From the NCBI GenBank assembly GCA_905207705.1, contig CAJLMA010000017.1, forward strand, positions 1 through 31,788: DNA of 31,788 nucleotides, given 5' to 3'. Of this stretch, positions 8,232 to 16,106 are shown one piece after another. This DNA is from an uncultured Prevotellaceae bacterium. Its GTDB lineage: Bacteria > Bacteroidota > Bacteroidia > Bacteroidales > Muribaculaceae. How positions within the stretch are numbered: the first letter of the stretch is position 1; every line of letters begins with the position of its first letter. The notes beneath the pieces were generated by a model that was not told where the DNA came from, did no database searches, and saw nothing but the letters and a program-made list of their open reading frames with translations. Position numbers and translations under genes: made by a program.

Positions 8232-10228
8232 CTGACTACCGTTTCAATTGTGTTATATGCAGTGAAATGTATGAAATATGCCGACTTGTTTATGAATCCG
8301 CTCCAGTTGCTGACGCGGCCAAAGTCGAAGCTGTTTTGCAGGCCGGCGTGTTTATGGTTGAAATTGAAATCTTTATTCTCTGCAAACATTTCAAGGAAGT
8401 AGCAACCTGTGTCGTACCCGAGCAGCCCGAACTTAGGAGCCGCATATATCATGTATTCGCCATACCATTTGTGATAATTGTTTTCAAAATCCTGTGTATC
8501 GCTGTTGTTGGCATTTTCGTAGAAACGTGAATAGATGTAAGTGTCTATTTGGTTGAAATATTGTGTGAAGTCGGGCAGGTATGTAACCCATTCAGGGTAT
8601 CCCATCATGCACAAATCAACATCGAAACGGTCGAATTTCACTGATTTTATGGCATCAAATATTCTCAACAACATGTTCCTCGTGCCAGAGGTGGGGATTA
8701 TGACATATTTTTTCCCCGGTTCAAGTTCTATGTCAAGCGTTTCGGGCATCAATGCGGCTGTAGTTATGCCTATTGTTTTATTGTTTATGCCTTTTGCCGA
8801 CAAGTGGGCCTTGAGCTGTGGTATCATGTCTTTCTCGCTTTCGGAATCGAGATGCAGAAAGATGACTTCGTAGCCTTGGAAAGTGTTGTCGAACATGTCA
8901 AACACTTTTGCATACAGATAGTTCTGCGGAGTGTTGATTTGGAAAACGGTAGGATAATCGTTGTAAGATTCGTTTTTCAGAGAAAATGAGTTTATTATGG
9001 CAATTTTGTTTTCTGCCCCGAATTGTGCCAGTCTTGTTATCTGGTCGTTGTCATCGGGTGTGAAAATCATGTCCATTTCTTTTATCGCCTCGTCGTCCAG
9101 TATTGAGTTGAGCGTTGCCATGTCGTCCTTCGTGTCGAAGGCGTATATGTTTATTTCCTTGTCGGTAGTTTGGCTTATTGTGTCGACAGCGAGCAGGAAC
9201 CCTTTGTAAAATTCGGTGTACAGCCTTGCTTGAGTGGAAGGGGTCTTGTCGTCGAGCATGAATGGAAGCATTAGAGCCACGTTGATTGTGTTGTCATCGC
9301 CGATGACATGTATCGAGTCATACATTTCTTGGATTATGGGCGAGTCGTTGTAAGATAACGTGTCGCGCAAGTAGGCATCGTTTGAATCCATGAGCACTGT
9401 TTCGTTCTTTTTAATCGGGATGTACATGAATTCACCTTTCTTTGGCTCGTCAACGTCGGGGTTGGCAGCTCGCAACTCTTTGATGTCCACGTTAAATCGC
9501 CTTGACAGTGACATGAACGTGTCGCCACGTTTTACTTTGTAGGAGTAAAACGTGGTCACTGTGCGTTCAGTTTCTATTTGAGAGATTGCATTTGGGCGAA
9601 CCCTTATAACTTCTCCGGCTTTGAAATTCTGAGGAGATACGCCAGGATTAAGTTCAAGAATTTTATCGATTGACGTGTTGTATCGTTTTGCCATGCTGTA
9701 AAGTGTGTCGCCATGCCTTATGGTGACATATACGATAGCTGTGTCTTGCGGTGTCGCTTCGATGGTGTATTGGTCATCGTCGGCTTCATTGTTTGAGATT
9801 TGGGGAATTTGCAGAATTTCACCATCCTTGATTCCCGAAGCCGCCCCGGGGTTGTATTTTATTATGTCGTCGGGAGTAACTCCGTAGGTTTTGGATATGC
9901 CATAAAGTGTTTCGCCTTTTTCTACGGTGTGGGCAAATGTCCTCGGGATGTCACTTGATGCACTTGCGTCATCCATGAAGTCGATGACCGGGAAAAAGAG
10001 CAATTGTTCCTTTTCGAGGCCTTCGGCAGCATCGGGATTATAACGTATGATTGCTTCTTTGCTTATGCCCAGCTTATTGGAAATGCTGTATATGGTCTCT
10101 TTGTTCTTGACTTCATAGTAATAATATTTTTCTCCTCCAATGTTCCTTATGGGCAACGGCAATTGGCTGTTTGCACAGAATGCTGTCGAGAATAGTATTA
10201 TTGCCAGAATTGTAAATTTCCATTTCAT
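8228..10228 (-). CDS. Four-LysM protein with periplasmic-binding-protein-like C-terminus
   Basis: The 666-residue protein has a signal peptide (about 1-21) and then four LysM modules near residues 35-78, 98-140, 165-207 and 225-268. Each shows the xGDTLYxI/M...YNxxxxxIxxxNP pattern that binds peptidoglycan glycan. From about residue 305 to the end it resembles a type I periplasmic binding protein (INVALMLPFML, FYKGFLLAVDTIS, IAIINSFSL, CMMGYPEWVTY). The arrangement recalls LpoA-type activators, where such a fold touches a cell-wall synthase; that comparison is only structural inference. It precedes and overlaps the beta-barrel gene. The metY gene lies 81 bases upstream on the same strand, probably as a separate unit. 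Confidence 0.9.
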   Translation of the reverse strand: MKWKFTILAIILFSTAFCANSQLPLPIRNIGGEKYYYYEVKNKETIYSISNKLGISKEAIIRYNPDAAEGLEKEQLLFFPVIDFMDDASASSDIPRTFAHTVEKGETLYGISKTYGVTPDDIIKYNPGAASGIKDGEILQIPQISNNEADDDQYTIEATPQDTAIVYVTIRHGDTLYSMAKRYNTSIDKILELNPGVSPQNFKAGEVIRVRPNAISQIETERTVTTFYSYKVKRGDTFMSLSRRFNVDIKELRAANPDVDEPKKGEFMYIPIKKNETVLMDSNDAYLRDTLSYNDSPIIQEMYDSIHVIGDDNTINVALMLPFMLDDKTPSTQARLYTEFYKGFLLAVDTISQTTDKEINIYAFDTKDDMATLNSILDDEAIKEMDMIFTPDDNDQITRLAQFGAENKIAIINSFSLKNESYNDYPTVFQINTPQNYLYAKVFDMFDNTFQGYEVIFLHLDSESEKDMIPQLKAHLSAKGINNKTIGITTAALMPETLDIELEPGKKYVIIPTSGTRNMLLRIFDAIKSVKFDRFDVDLCMMGYPEWVTYLPDFTQYFNQIDTYIYSRFYENANNSDTQDFENNYHKWYGEYMIYAAPKFGLLGYDTGCYFLEMFAENKDFNFNHKHAGLQNSFDFGRVSNWSGFINKSAYFIHFTAYNTIETVVR

Positions 10229-10309
10229 AATATGTTATGTATTTTAAGTGCTGTTAAAAGAGGCGTTGGAGGCGAAAAATCGCAGAGAGAGGCTTGATTG
10301 TTTTTGATT

Positions 10310-11587
10310 TTATTCAAGAGCTTGTTTCAAGTCGGCAATGATGTCATCGACATTTTCTATGCCTACCGACAAGCGAATCAAGTCGGGTGCGACACCGGCT
10401 TCGATGAGCTGTTCGTCGCTCAATTGCCTGTGGGTATGGCTTGCCGGATGCAGCACGCAAGTGCGAGCGTCGGCGACATGGGTTACTATGCAAGCGAGTT
10501 TCAACTTGTCCATGAATTTTATTGCATCCTCGCGAGAACCTTTTATGCCGAATGTCAAGACTCCGCATGTCCCGTTGGGCATGTATTTAAGTGCGAGTTC
10601 ATGATATCGGTCAGATTCTAGCCCGCCGTAGTTTACCCAATTCACCCTTGGATGAACCGACAAGAATTTTGCCACTTTCAAAGCGTTTTCGCAGTGACGT
10701 TGCATGCGCAGGTGCAGAGTTTCAAGTCCGACGTTGATGAGGAACGCGTTTTGCGGAGATTGTGCCGCACCGAGATCACGCATCAATTGAGCGACGGCTT
10801 TTTCAATGTAGGCAAGTTTTCCGAATTTTTTTGAATATGCAAGTCCGTGATAAGATTCATCGGGTTGAGTCAGTCCGGGGAATTTGTCGGCATGCAGGTT
10901 CCAATCAAAATTGCCGCTGTCGACGATTGCGCCGCCTACGGTTAGGGCATGGCCGTCCATGTACTTCGTAGTGGAATGGGTGACGATGTCGGCACCCCAT
11001 TCAAACGGGCGACAGTTTATAGGAGTGGCAAATGTGTTGTCGACAATCAACGGCACATTGTGGCTGTGGGCAATTTGGGCAAATTTCTCGATGTCGAGAA
11101 TGTTCATTCCCGGATTTGCGATGGTCTCGCCGAACAGGGCTTTGGTGTTGGGCTTGAATGCAGCCGATATGGTGGCTTCGTCGGCATCGGCATCTACGAA
11201 TGTAACATCGATTCCGAATTTCCTCATTGTCACGTTAAACAAGTTGTAAGTGCCACCATATATAGTTGAGGCGCATACGAAATGGTCGCCTGCCTCGCAG
11301 ATGTTGAAGACCGCATAGAAGTTGGCAGCCTGCCCCGAAGAGGTGAGCATTGCAGCCACGCCGCCTTCGAGTGCAGCAATCTTGGATGCTACTGCGTCGC
11401 AAGTCGGGTTTTGCAAGCGGCTGTAAAAATATCCCGATTCTTCGAGGTCGAACAAGCGTGCCATCTGCTCGCTTGTGTCATACTTGAAAGTCGTGCTTTG
11501 ATATATAGGTAATACGCGAGGCTCTCCGTTGCGCGGAGTCCAGCCTGCTTGTACGCATAAAGTGTCTCTGTTGAATTTTTGTTCCAT
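10310..11587 (-). CDS. metY: O-acetylhomoserine sulfhydrylase (MetY-type)
   Basis: The 425-residue PLP enzyme belongs to the Cys/Met metabolism family. The PLP lysine is Lys208 in HSTTKYMDGH, and the cofactor-phosphate region SSGQAANF and the pocket VDNTFATPINCRPFEWGADI are present. The length and the N-terminal RDTLCVQAGWTP favour O-acetylhomoserine aminocarboxypropyltransferase over the shorter cystathionine enzymes. It would make homocysteine from O-acetylhomoserine and sulfide. I chose ATG at 11587. A longer frame starts at TTG 11614, but that codon overlaps the -7 promoter box and would lie outside the transcript. Confidence 0.93.
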   Translation of the reverse strand: MEQKFNRDTLCVQAGWTPRNGEPRVLPIYQSTTFKYDTSEQMARLFDLEESGYFYSRLQNPTCDAVASKIAALEGGVAAMLTSSGQAANFYAVFNICEAGDHFVCASTIYGGTYNLFNVTMRKFGIDVTFVDADADEATISAAFKPNTKALFGETIANPGMNILDIEKFAQIAHSHNVPLIVDNTFATPINCRPFEWGADIVTHSTTKYMDGHALTVGGAIVDSGNFDWNLHADKFPGLTQPDESYHGLAYSKKFGKLAYIEKAVAQLMRDLGAAQSPQNAFLINVGLETLHLRMQRHCENALKVAKFLSVHPRVNWVNYGGLESDRYHELALKYMPNGTCGVLTFGIKGSREDAIKFMDKLKLACIVTHVADARTCVLHPASHTHRQLSDEQLIEAGVAPDLIRLSVGIENVDDIIADLKQALE

Positions 11588-11611
11588 AAAATCTTTGCAG
11601 TTAATTCCATG

Positions 11612-11643
11612 CAAAGGTAATTATTATCAGCCAAAAATTGAAA
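11612..11643 (-). promoter_or_regulatory. metY promoter
   Basis: On the minus strand TTTC (11640-11643) is followed after 20 bases by a perfect TACCTTTG (11612-11619). This predicts a leader of about 20 bases before ATG 11587, too short to hold a SAM riboswitch. Confidence 0.65.
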
Positions 11644-11801
11644 TCCAGTCAAGGATTAACACTCGACGCGGCATGCTTGTGTCGGTTCATTATGGCAAGC
11701 CGTCTTGCCCCGGCAAAAGCGCGGAGTGTGTAAAATAACATGCTTTGAATGACAAATATGTTTCTTTGCAACAAATTTTCATGTCAATGAAACATTTATA
11801 A

Positions 11802-11832
11802 TATGATTATATTCATGTTTAAGATAGTTTTG
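11802..11832 (+). promoter_or_regulatory. Promoter of the GH32-transporter-fructokinase operon
   Basis: TATG (11802-11805), 19 bases, then a perfect -7 box TAGTTTTG (11825-11832). The leader would be about 70 bases. The -33 box differs from TTTG at one base, which would suit an activator-dependent promoter such as one driven by the hybrid regulator downstream; that link is inference. Confidence 0.55.
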
Positions 11833-11908
11833 TAGTGCTGAAAGAAAGGCGCAATAGCTTTGCCACAAGCTTGAAGACATAAACCAATAAATATAAACAC
11901 TAAAAATC

Positions 11909-13774
11909 ATGAATAAAAAAGCTATTTTAGGCATTCTATGCGGTACGGCCATCGTATCGGGAAGTTTGGTCGCTTGCCAATCAAACGGAAGTCAAGTGTC
12001 GGTGCAGCACCAAGGCGACACGTTGACTATAATAAAAGTGAGCAACCCCATGAAGTATCTGTTGCTCCCTATTCAGGAAGACAAAGGTGAGGTTTTTGTG
12101 AAACTTGAGACCGGGAAGAATACCGATACTCCTATGGACATACGCCTTGCAGTCGATGCGGTGGATTATTATGTCCCGTTCGCGTTGCCGCAAGGAGTTG
12201 ACACGGCGACTGTCATAGTCAAGAGTATGGCTGCCGGAGCCATGTGCTGGGACAGCATAAGTGTTGCCGACACATTTGGCATTATTAATCCCGATTATTA
12301 TCGACCTATATATCACCATGCACCGCTGTATGGATGGATGAATGATCCAAACGGATTGATATATAAGGACGGCGAATACCATTTGTATTATCAGTTCAAT
12401 CCGTATGGTTCAAAGTGGGGAAATTTGCATTGGGGGCACTCGGTGAGCAGCGACATGATACACTGGAAATTCTTGGATCCGGCTATTGCACGCGACACTC
12501 TCGGGCACATATTCTCGGGTAGCGCAGTGATAGATACTGAAAATTCGGCCGGTTATGGCAAGGATGCCATGATTGCTGTCTACACGTCGGCAAGCGACAA
12601 AATAGGGCAGGTACAGAGCCTTGCATACAGCACTGACAACGGACGAACTTATACCAAATATGAAGGTAATCCAATTTTGACTCCTTATGATGGGAAAAAG
12701 GATTTTCGCGACCCGATGGTGTTCAAGTATGAACCTAATGGAAAGTGGTATATGATCGTGTCGGCCTATGATGAGATGCGCTTTTACAATTCTGATGATT
12801 TGAAGCATTGGGAATATGTGAGTGCGTTTGGAAAGGGTTATGGAGCACAACCGAGCATGTTTGAGTGTCCCGACTTCTTCCAACTGCCGGTAGATGGTGA
12901 CGAAGACAACATGAAATGGGTGATGATTGTCAATATCAATCCCGGCTGCATGTTTGGCGGCAGCGCAACGCAATATTTCATCGGCGAATTTGACGGTAAG
13001 GAATTTAAATGCGATACCAAGCCCGAGGTGACGAAGTGGATGGACTTTGGCAAGGACCATTATGCCGCAGTAAACTTCAATAATGTGGAAGGCCGCGAGG
13101 TGACTATACCATGGATGAGCAATTGGCAATATGCCAACGACACGCCGTTCAAGCAAAATCGCGGGGCCAACGGGCTGCCGAGGGAATTGTCGCTTTACAC
13201 AGCTCCCGATGGACAGATATATCTTGCTTCAAATGTCATAAAGGAGGCAAGCGAATTGAAGAAAGAGACACATGTGATAGATGATTTTGAAATATCGGGC
13301 AAGGGATATGACATAGCCGAAATTTTGCCTGACAATGAAGGCGCATATCAATTGGAAATGGATGTCCTGCCTGGTGCTTCCGATATTGTAGGCTTTGACT
13401 TGACGAACGGCAATGGGGAGAAGGTGAAAATATACTTTGACATGAAAGCCAAAAAATTTGTCATGGATCGTGCCGAGAGTGGTAAAATAGATTTCGGTCA
13501 ACCTAATGATACCGAAGAAGTGAAGAAGGTAGCAATCAATTATGTCAACAATTTTGCATTGGCTACTTGGGCTCCTATCTCATTGTGCAAGGGCAACAGT
13601 TATCATGTGAACTTATTTGTCGACAAGAGTTCGGTGGAGATATTTATTGACGGTGGTCGCATTGCAATGACCAATCTTGTTTTCCCGACCGCTCCTTACA
13701 ACAAAATTCATTTCTATGTTGACGGGGGAGAGGCTGAAGTTAAGAACATGCAGGTGTCAAGACTCAGCTTGTGA
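11909..13774 (+). CDS. Glycoside hydrolase family 32 lipoprotein (fructan/sucrose beta-fructosidase)
   Basis: The 621-residue protein has a lipoprotein signal (GSLVAC, lipidated Cys23), so it is membrane-anchored. After an N-terminal extra domain (about 24-130) comes the five-bladed propeller with all three GH32 signatures: WMNDPNG with nucleophile Asp146, FRDP with Asp268, and FECPD with acid/base Glu319. A C-terminal beta-sandwich (about 455-621) includes VDKSSVEIFIDGG. The family releases terminal fructose from sucrose, inulin or levan, and the linkage preference cannot be read here. The gene starts an operon with an MFS transporter 46 bases downstream and a fructokinase. Confidence 0.95.
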   Translation: MNKKAILGILCGTAIVSGSLVACQSNGSQVSVQHQGDTLTIIKVSNPMKYLLLPIQEDKGEVFVKLETGKNTDTPMDIRLAVDAVDYYVPFALPQGVDTATVIVKSMAAGAMCWDSISVADTFGIINPDYYRPIYHHAPLYGWMNDPNGLIYKDGEYHLYYQFNPYGSKWGNLHWGHSVSSDMIHWKFLDPAIARDTLGHIFSGSAVIDTENSAGYGKDAMIAVYTSASDKIGQVQSLAYSTDNGRTYTKYEGNPILTPYDGKKDFRDPMVFKYEPNGKWYMIVSAYDEMRFYNSDDLKHWEYVSAFGKGYGAQPSMFECPDFFQLPVDGDEDNMKWVMIVNINPGCMFGGSATQYFIGEFDGKEFKCDTKPEVTKWMDFGKDHYAAVNFNNVEGREVTIPWMSNWQYANDTPFKQNRGANGLPRELSLYTAPDGQIYLASNVIKEASELKKETHVIDDFEISGKGYDIAEILPDNEGAYQLEMDVLPGASDIVGFDLTNGNGEKVKIYFDMKAKKFVMDRAESGKIDFGQPNDTEEVKKVAINYVNNFALATWAPISLCKGNSYHVNLFVDKSSVEIFIDGGRIAMTNLVFPTAPYNKIHFYVDGGEAEVKNMQVSRLSL

Positions 13775-13820
13775 TAAAAGAATAGGATAATAAACACAAT
13801 AAAACAGAATAATCGAAGTC

Positions 13821-14996
13821 ATGGATGATAATAAAGCTAAAATGTCAAAGCTGGTCCCGATAATGCTTTGTTTCTTTGCAATGGGCTTTGTGGATCTTGT
13901 CGGCATAGCGTCTAATTATGTAAAAGCTGACTTGGGACTTAGTGATTCCGAGGCAAATATTTTCCCGTCGTTGGTTTTCTTCTGGTTCTTGATTTTCTCG
14001 GTACCCACCGGAATGTTGATGAACAAGATAGGCCGCAAAAAGACCGTGCTGCTGAGTCTTGTGGTGACGGCCGTATCATTGATGCTGCCCATCTTTGATG
14101 ACAGCTACGGCATAATGCTCGCGTCGTTTTCGTTGCTCGGTATAGGCAACGCATTGATGCAAACGTCGCTGAATCCGTTGTTGAGCAACGTGGTGAGCGG
14201 CAACAAGCTGGCAAGCTCGCTCACGTTTGGACAGTTTGTCAAGGCCATAGCATCATTTCTTGCGCCGTATATCGCCATGTGGGGCGCGACAGCCACTATC
14301 CCGTCATTAGGGCTTGAATGGAGAGTATTGTTCCCTGTTTACATGATAATAGCAGTCGTTGCAATCTTCTGGCTCGGGGGTACATCAGTGCAAGAAGAAC
14401 CGGCACAAGGCAAGGCCTCTACTTTCGGCGAGTGCCTAAGCTTGCTTGGCAAGCCGTTCATATTCTTGTCGTTCTTGGGGATCATGTGTCATGTGGGCAT
14501 AGATGTCGGAACCAACACCACTGCTCCCAAAATCTTGATGGAACGCCTTGATTGGGGACTCAACGAGGCATCGTTTGCGACAAGTTTGTATTTCATATTC
14601 CGTACAGCCGGATGCTTGTTGGGGTCGGTGATATTGCAAAAGTTCCAGTCCAAATCGTTCTTTGCCTTAAGCGTGCTGATGATGCTGGTGGCAATGGTGG
14701 GACTGTTTGTCGAGCACGAATCTCAGATGGTTTATTATATTTGTATCGCATTAATAGGATTCGGCAACTCCAATGTATTTTCCATAATCTTCTCACAGGC
14801 ATTGCTTGCCATGCCCGATAAAAAGAATGAAGTGTCGGGGTTGATGATAATGGGATTGTTTGGAGGAACGATTTTCCCGTTGGCCATGGGATATGCAAGC
14901 GACGGAATGGGACAGGCGGGTGCAGTGCTCGTCATGACTGTGGGAGTGTTGTACTTGGCTTATTATATAACTAAAATACGCAAACAACAAATTTAA
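13821..14996 (+). CDS. MFS sugar transporter, probable fructose importer
   Basis: The 391-residue protein has about 12 hydrophobic helices and the MFS loop motif after helix 2 (GMLMNKIGRKKTVLLS). The opening MLCFFAMGFVDLVGIASNYVKADLGLSDSEANIFPSLVFFWF and the pattern of helices resemble the FucP-like sugar/proton symporters used by Bacteroidota for monosaccharides. Its place between a GH32 enzyme and a fructokinase (15 bases before the kinase) points to fructose as substrate, which is inference from context. It is in the inner membrane. Confidence 0.9.
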   Translation: MDDNKAKMSKLVPIMLCFFAMGFVDLVGIASNYVKADLGLSDSEANIFPSLVFFWFLIFSVPTGMLMNKIGRKKTVLLSLVVTAVSLMLPIFDDSYGIMLASFSLLGIGNALMQTSLNPLLSNVVSGNKLASSLTFGQFVKAIASFLAPYIAMWGATATIPSLGLEWRVLFPVYMIIAVVAIFWLGGTSVQEEPAQGKASTFGECLSLLGKPFIFLSFLGIMCHVGIDVGTNTTAPKILMERLDWGLNEASFATSLYFIFRTAGCLLGSVILQKFQSKSFFALSVLMMLVAMVGLFVEHESQMVYYICIALIGFGNSNVFSIIFSQALLAMPDKKNEVSGLMIMGLFGGTIFPLAMGYASDGMGQAGAVLVMTVGVLYLAYYITKIRKQQI

Positions 14997-15011
14997 AAAC
15001 ATATCGTAATC

Positions 15012-15899
15012 ATGAATACTAAAGTAGTGGGAATGGGTGAAGCATTATGGGATGTTTTGCCAGAAGGCAAGAAATTGGGAGGTGCGCCAGCCAACTTTGC
15101 TTACCATGTTTCTCAATTCGGTTTTGACAGCTGTGTAGTGAGTGCCGTAGGCAATGACGCTGATGGCGACGAGATAGTGGATGTCTTTAAGAAAAAGAAC
15201 ATGTGCATGAACATAGCGCGTGTTCCTTATCCGACCGGCACTGTGCAAGTATCGCTTGATGCAGCAGGCGTGCCTTGCTATGAGATAAAGGAGAACGTGG
15301 CATGGGACAACATCCCGTTTACCGACGAGTTGCGCGAGCTTGCATTGAATACCCGTGCCGTATGCTTTGGTTCGCTTGCCCAGCGTAGTGCAGTGAGCCG
15401 TGCAACGATACAAAAATTTCTTGACACCATGCCCGATGGAGACGGTCGCATGAAGATATTCGATGTTAACCTGCGTCAAGGATTCTACGACAAGGAGACA
15501 TTGTGCGAGTCGATAAAGCGTTGCAACGTCATGAAGATAAATGATGAAGAGCTCGTCACTGTGAGCCGCGTATTTGAATATCCCGGAACCGACTTGCTCG
15601 ACAAGTGCCGCAAGTTCTTGATTGATTTCGGCCTCGACATGCTTATATTGACATGCGGTGTCAACGGCAGCTATGTGTTCACCCACAATTTGGTTTCTAT
15701 TCAAGACACTCCTAAGGTTAATGTGGTGGACACGGTGGGAGCAGGAGACTCGTTTACGGCAACATTCACGTCGGGAATTTTGAAAGGTATGCCTATAACC
15801 GAAGCTCACAAACTGGCAGTGAAGGTTTCGGCCTTTGTTTGTACGCAAAGTGGCGCAATGCCCGAATTGCCAGCCGAATATATCGACGCGATGCGATAA
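15012..15899 (+). CDS. Fructokinase (PfkB/ribokinase family)
   Basis: The 295-residue protein has the N-terminal PfkB glycine signature (KKLGGAPANFAYHVSQFG) and the C-terminal signature VVDTVGAGDSFTATF with catalytic Asp246 and the GAGD anion hole. Substrate-side features such as GEALWDVLPEGKKLGG are typical of the bacterial fructokinase branch. It should phosphorylate imported fructose in the cytoplasm using ATP; fructose-6-phosphate is the expected product in this branch. It is the last gene of the operon and is followed by a hairpin at 15930-15963. Confidence 0.93.
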   Translation: MNTKVVGMGEALWDVLPEGKKLGGAPANFAYHVSQFGFDSCVVSAVGNDADGDEIVDVFKKKNMCMNIARVPYPTGTVQVSLDAAGVPCYEIKENVAWDNIPFTDELRELALNTRAVCFGSLAQRSAVSRATIQKFLDTMPDGDGRMKIFDVNLRQGFYDKETLCESIKRCNVMKINDEELVTVSRVFEYPGTDLLDKCRKFLIDFGLDMLILTCGVNGSYVFTHNLVSIQDTPKVNVVDTVGAGDSFTATFTSGILKGMPITEAHKLAVKVSAFVCTQSGAMPELPAEYIDAMR

Positions 15900-15929
15900 G
15901 AAATAGTTAGATAAATGTTTGTTTTGGAA

Positions 15930-15963
15930 GCAAGCTGCCGTTTGGAGATAAATGGCAGCTTGC
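15930..15963 (+). terminator. Hairpin after the fructokinase gene
   Basis: A perfect 10-bp stem (GCAAGCTGCC/GGCAGCTTGC) has a 14-base loop and lies 30 bases after the stop codon. The following sequence is only mildly T-rich (GTTGATTAT), so termination may be partial or the hairpin may protect the 3' end. Confidence 0.6.
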
Positions 15964-16018
15964 GTTGATTATAGGTTGAAGCATTTGGGAAAAAGCAGGG
16001 TATTAAGGCTGTCAGATT

Positions 16019-16049
16019 TTTGTCCGTTTGTGAGAATTTAATAATTTTG
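16019..16049 (+). promoter_or_regulatory. Promoter of the hybrid two-component gene
   Basis: TTTG (16019-16022), exactly 19 bases, then TAATTTTG (16042-16049). Both boxes are perfect for Bacteroidota and stand about 58 bases before the ATG, so the regulator is expressed independently of the fructan operon. Confidence 0.75.
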
Positions 16050-16106
16050 TATGGTACTCGCTTTGGGGTCAAAGCCTTGGAACTAATTAACGAATAACGA
16101 TTATCA

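Noticed and set aside
11588..11660. SAM riboswitch before metY
   Set aside because: The perfect -7 box at 11612-11619 leaves a leader of about 20 bases, far too short, and no riboswitch core is visible.
12410..13156. Long antisense frame inside the GH32 gene
   Set aside because: Shadow of the GH32 coding frame, which has all catalytic signatures.
15045..15848. Long open frame (267 codons) antisense to the fructokinase gene
   Set aside because: It mirrors a well-supported PfkB gene with complete motifs and shows no family pattern of its own.
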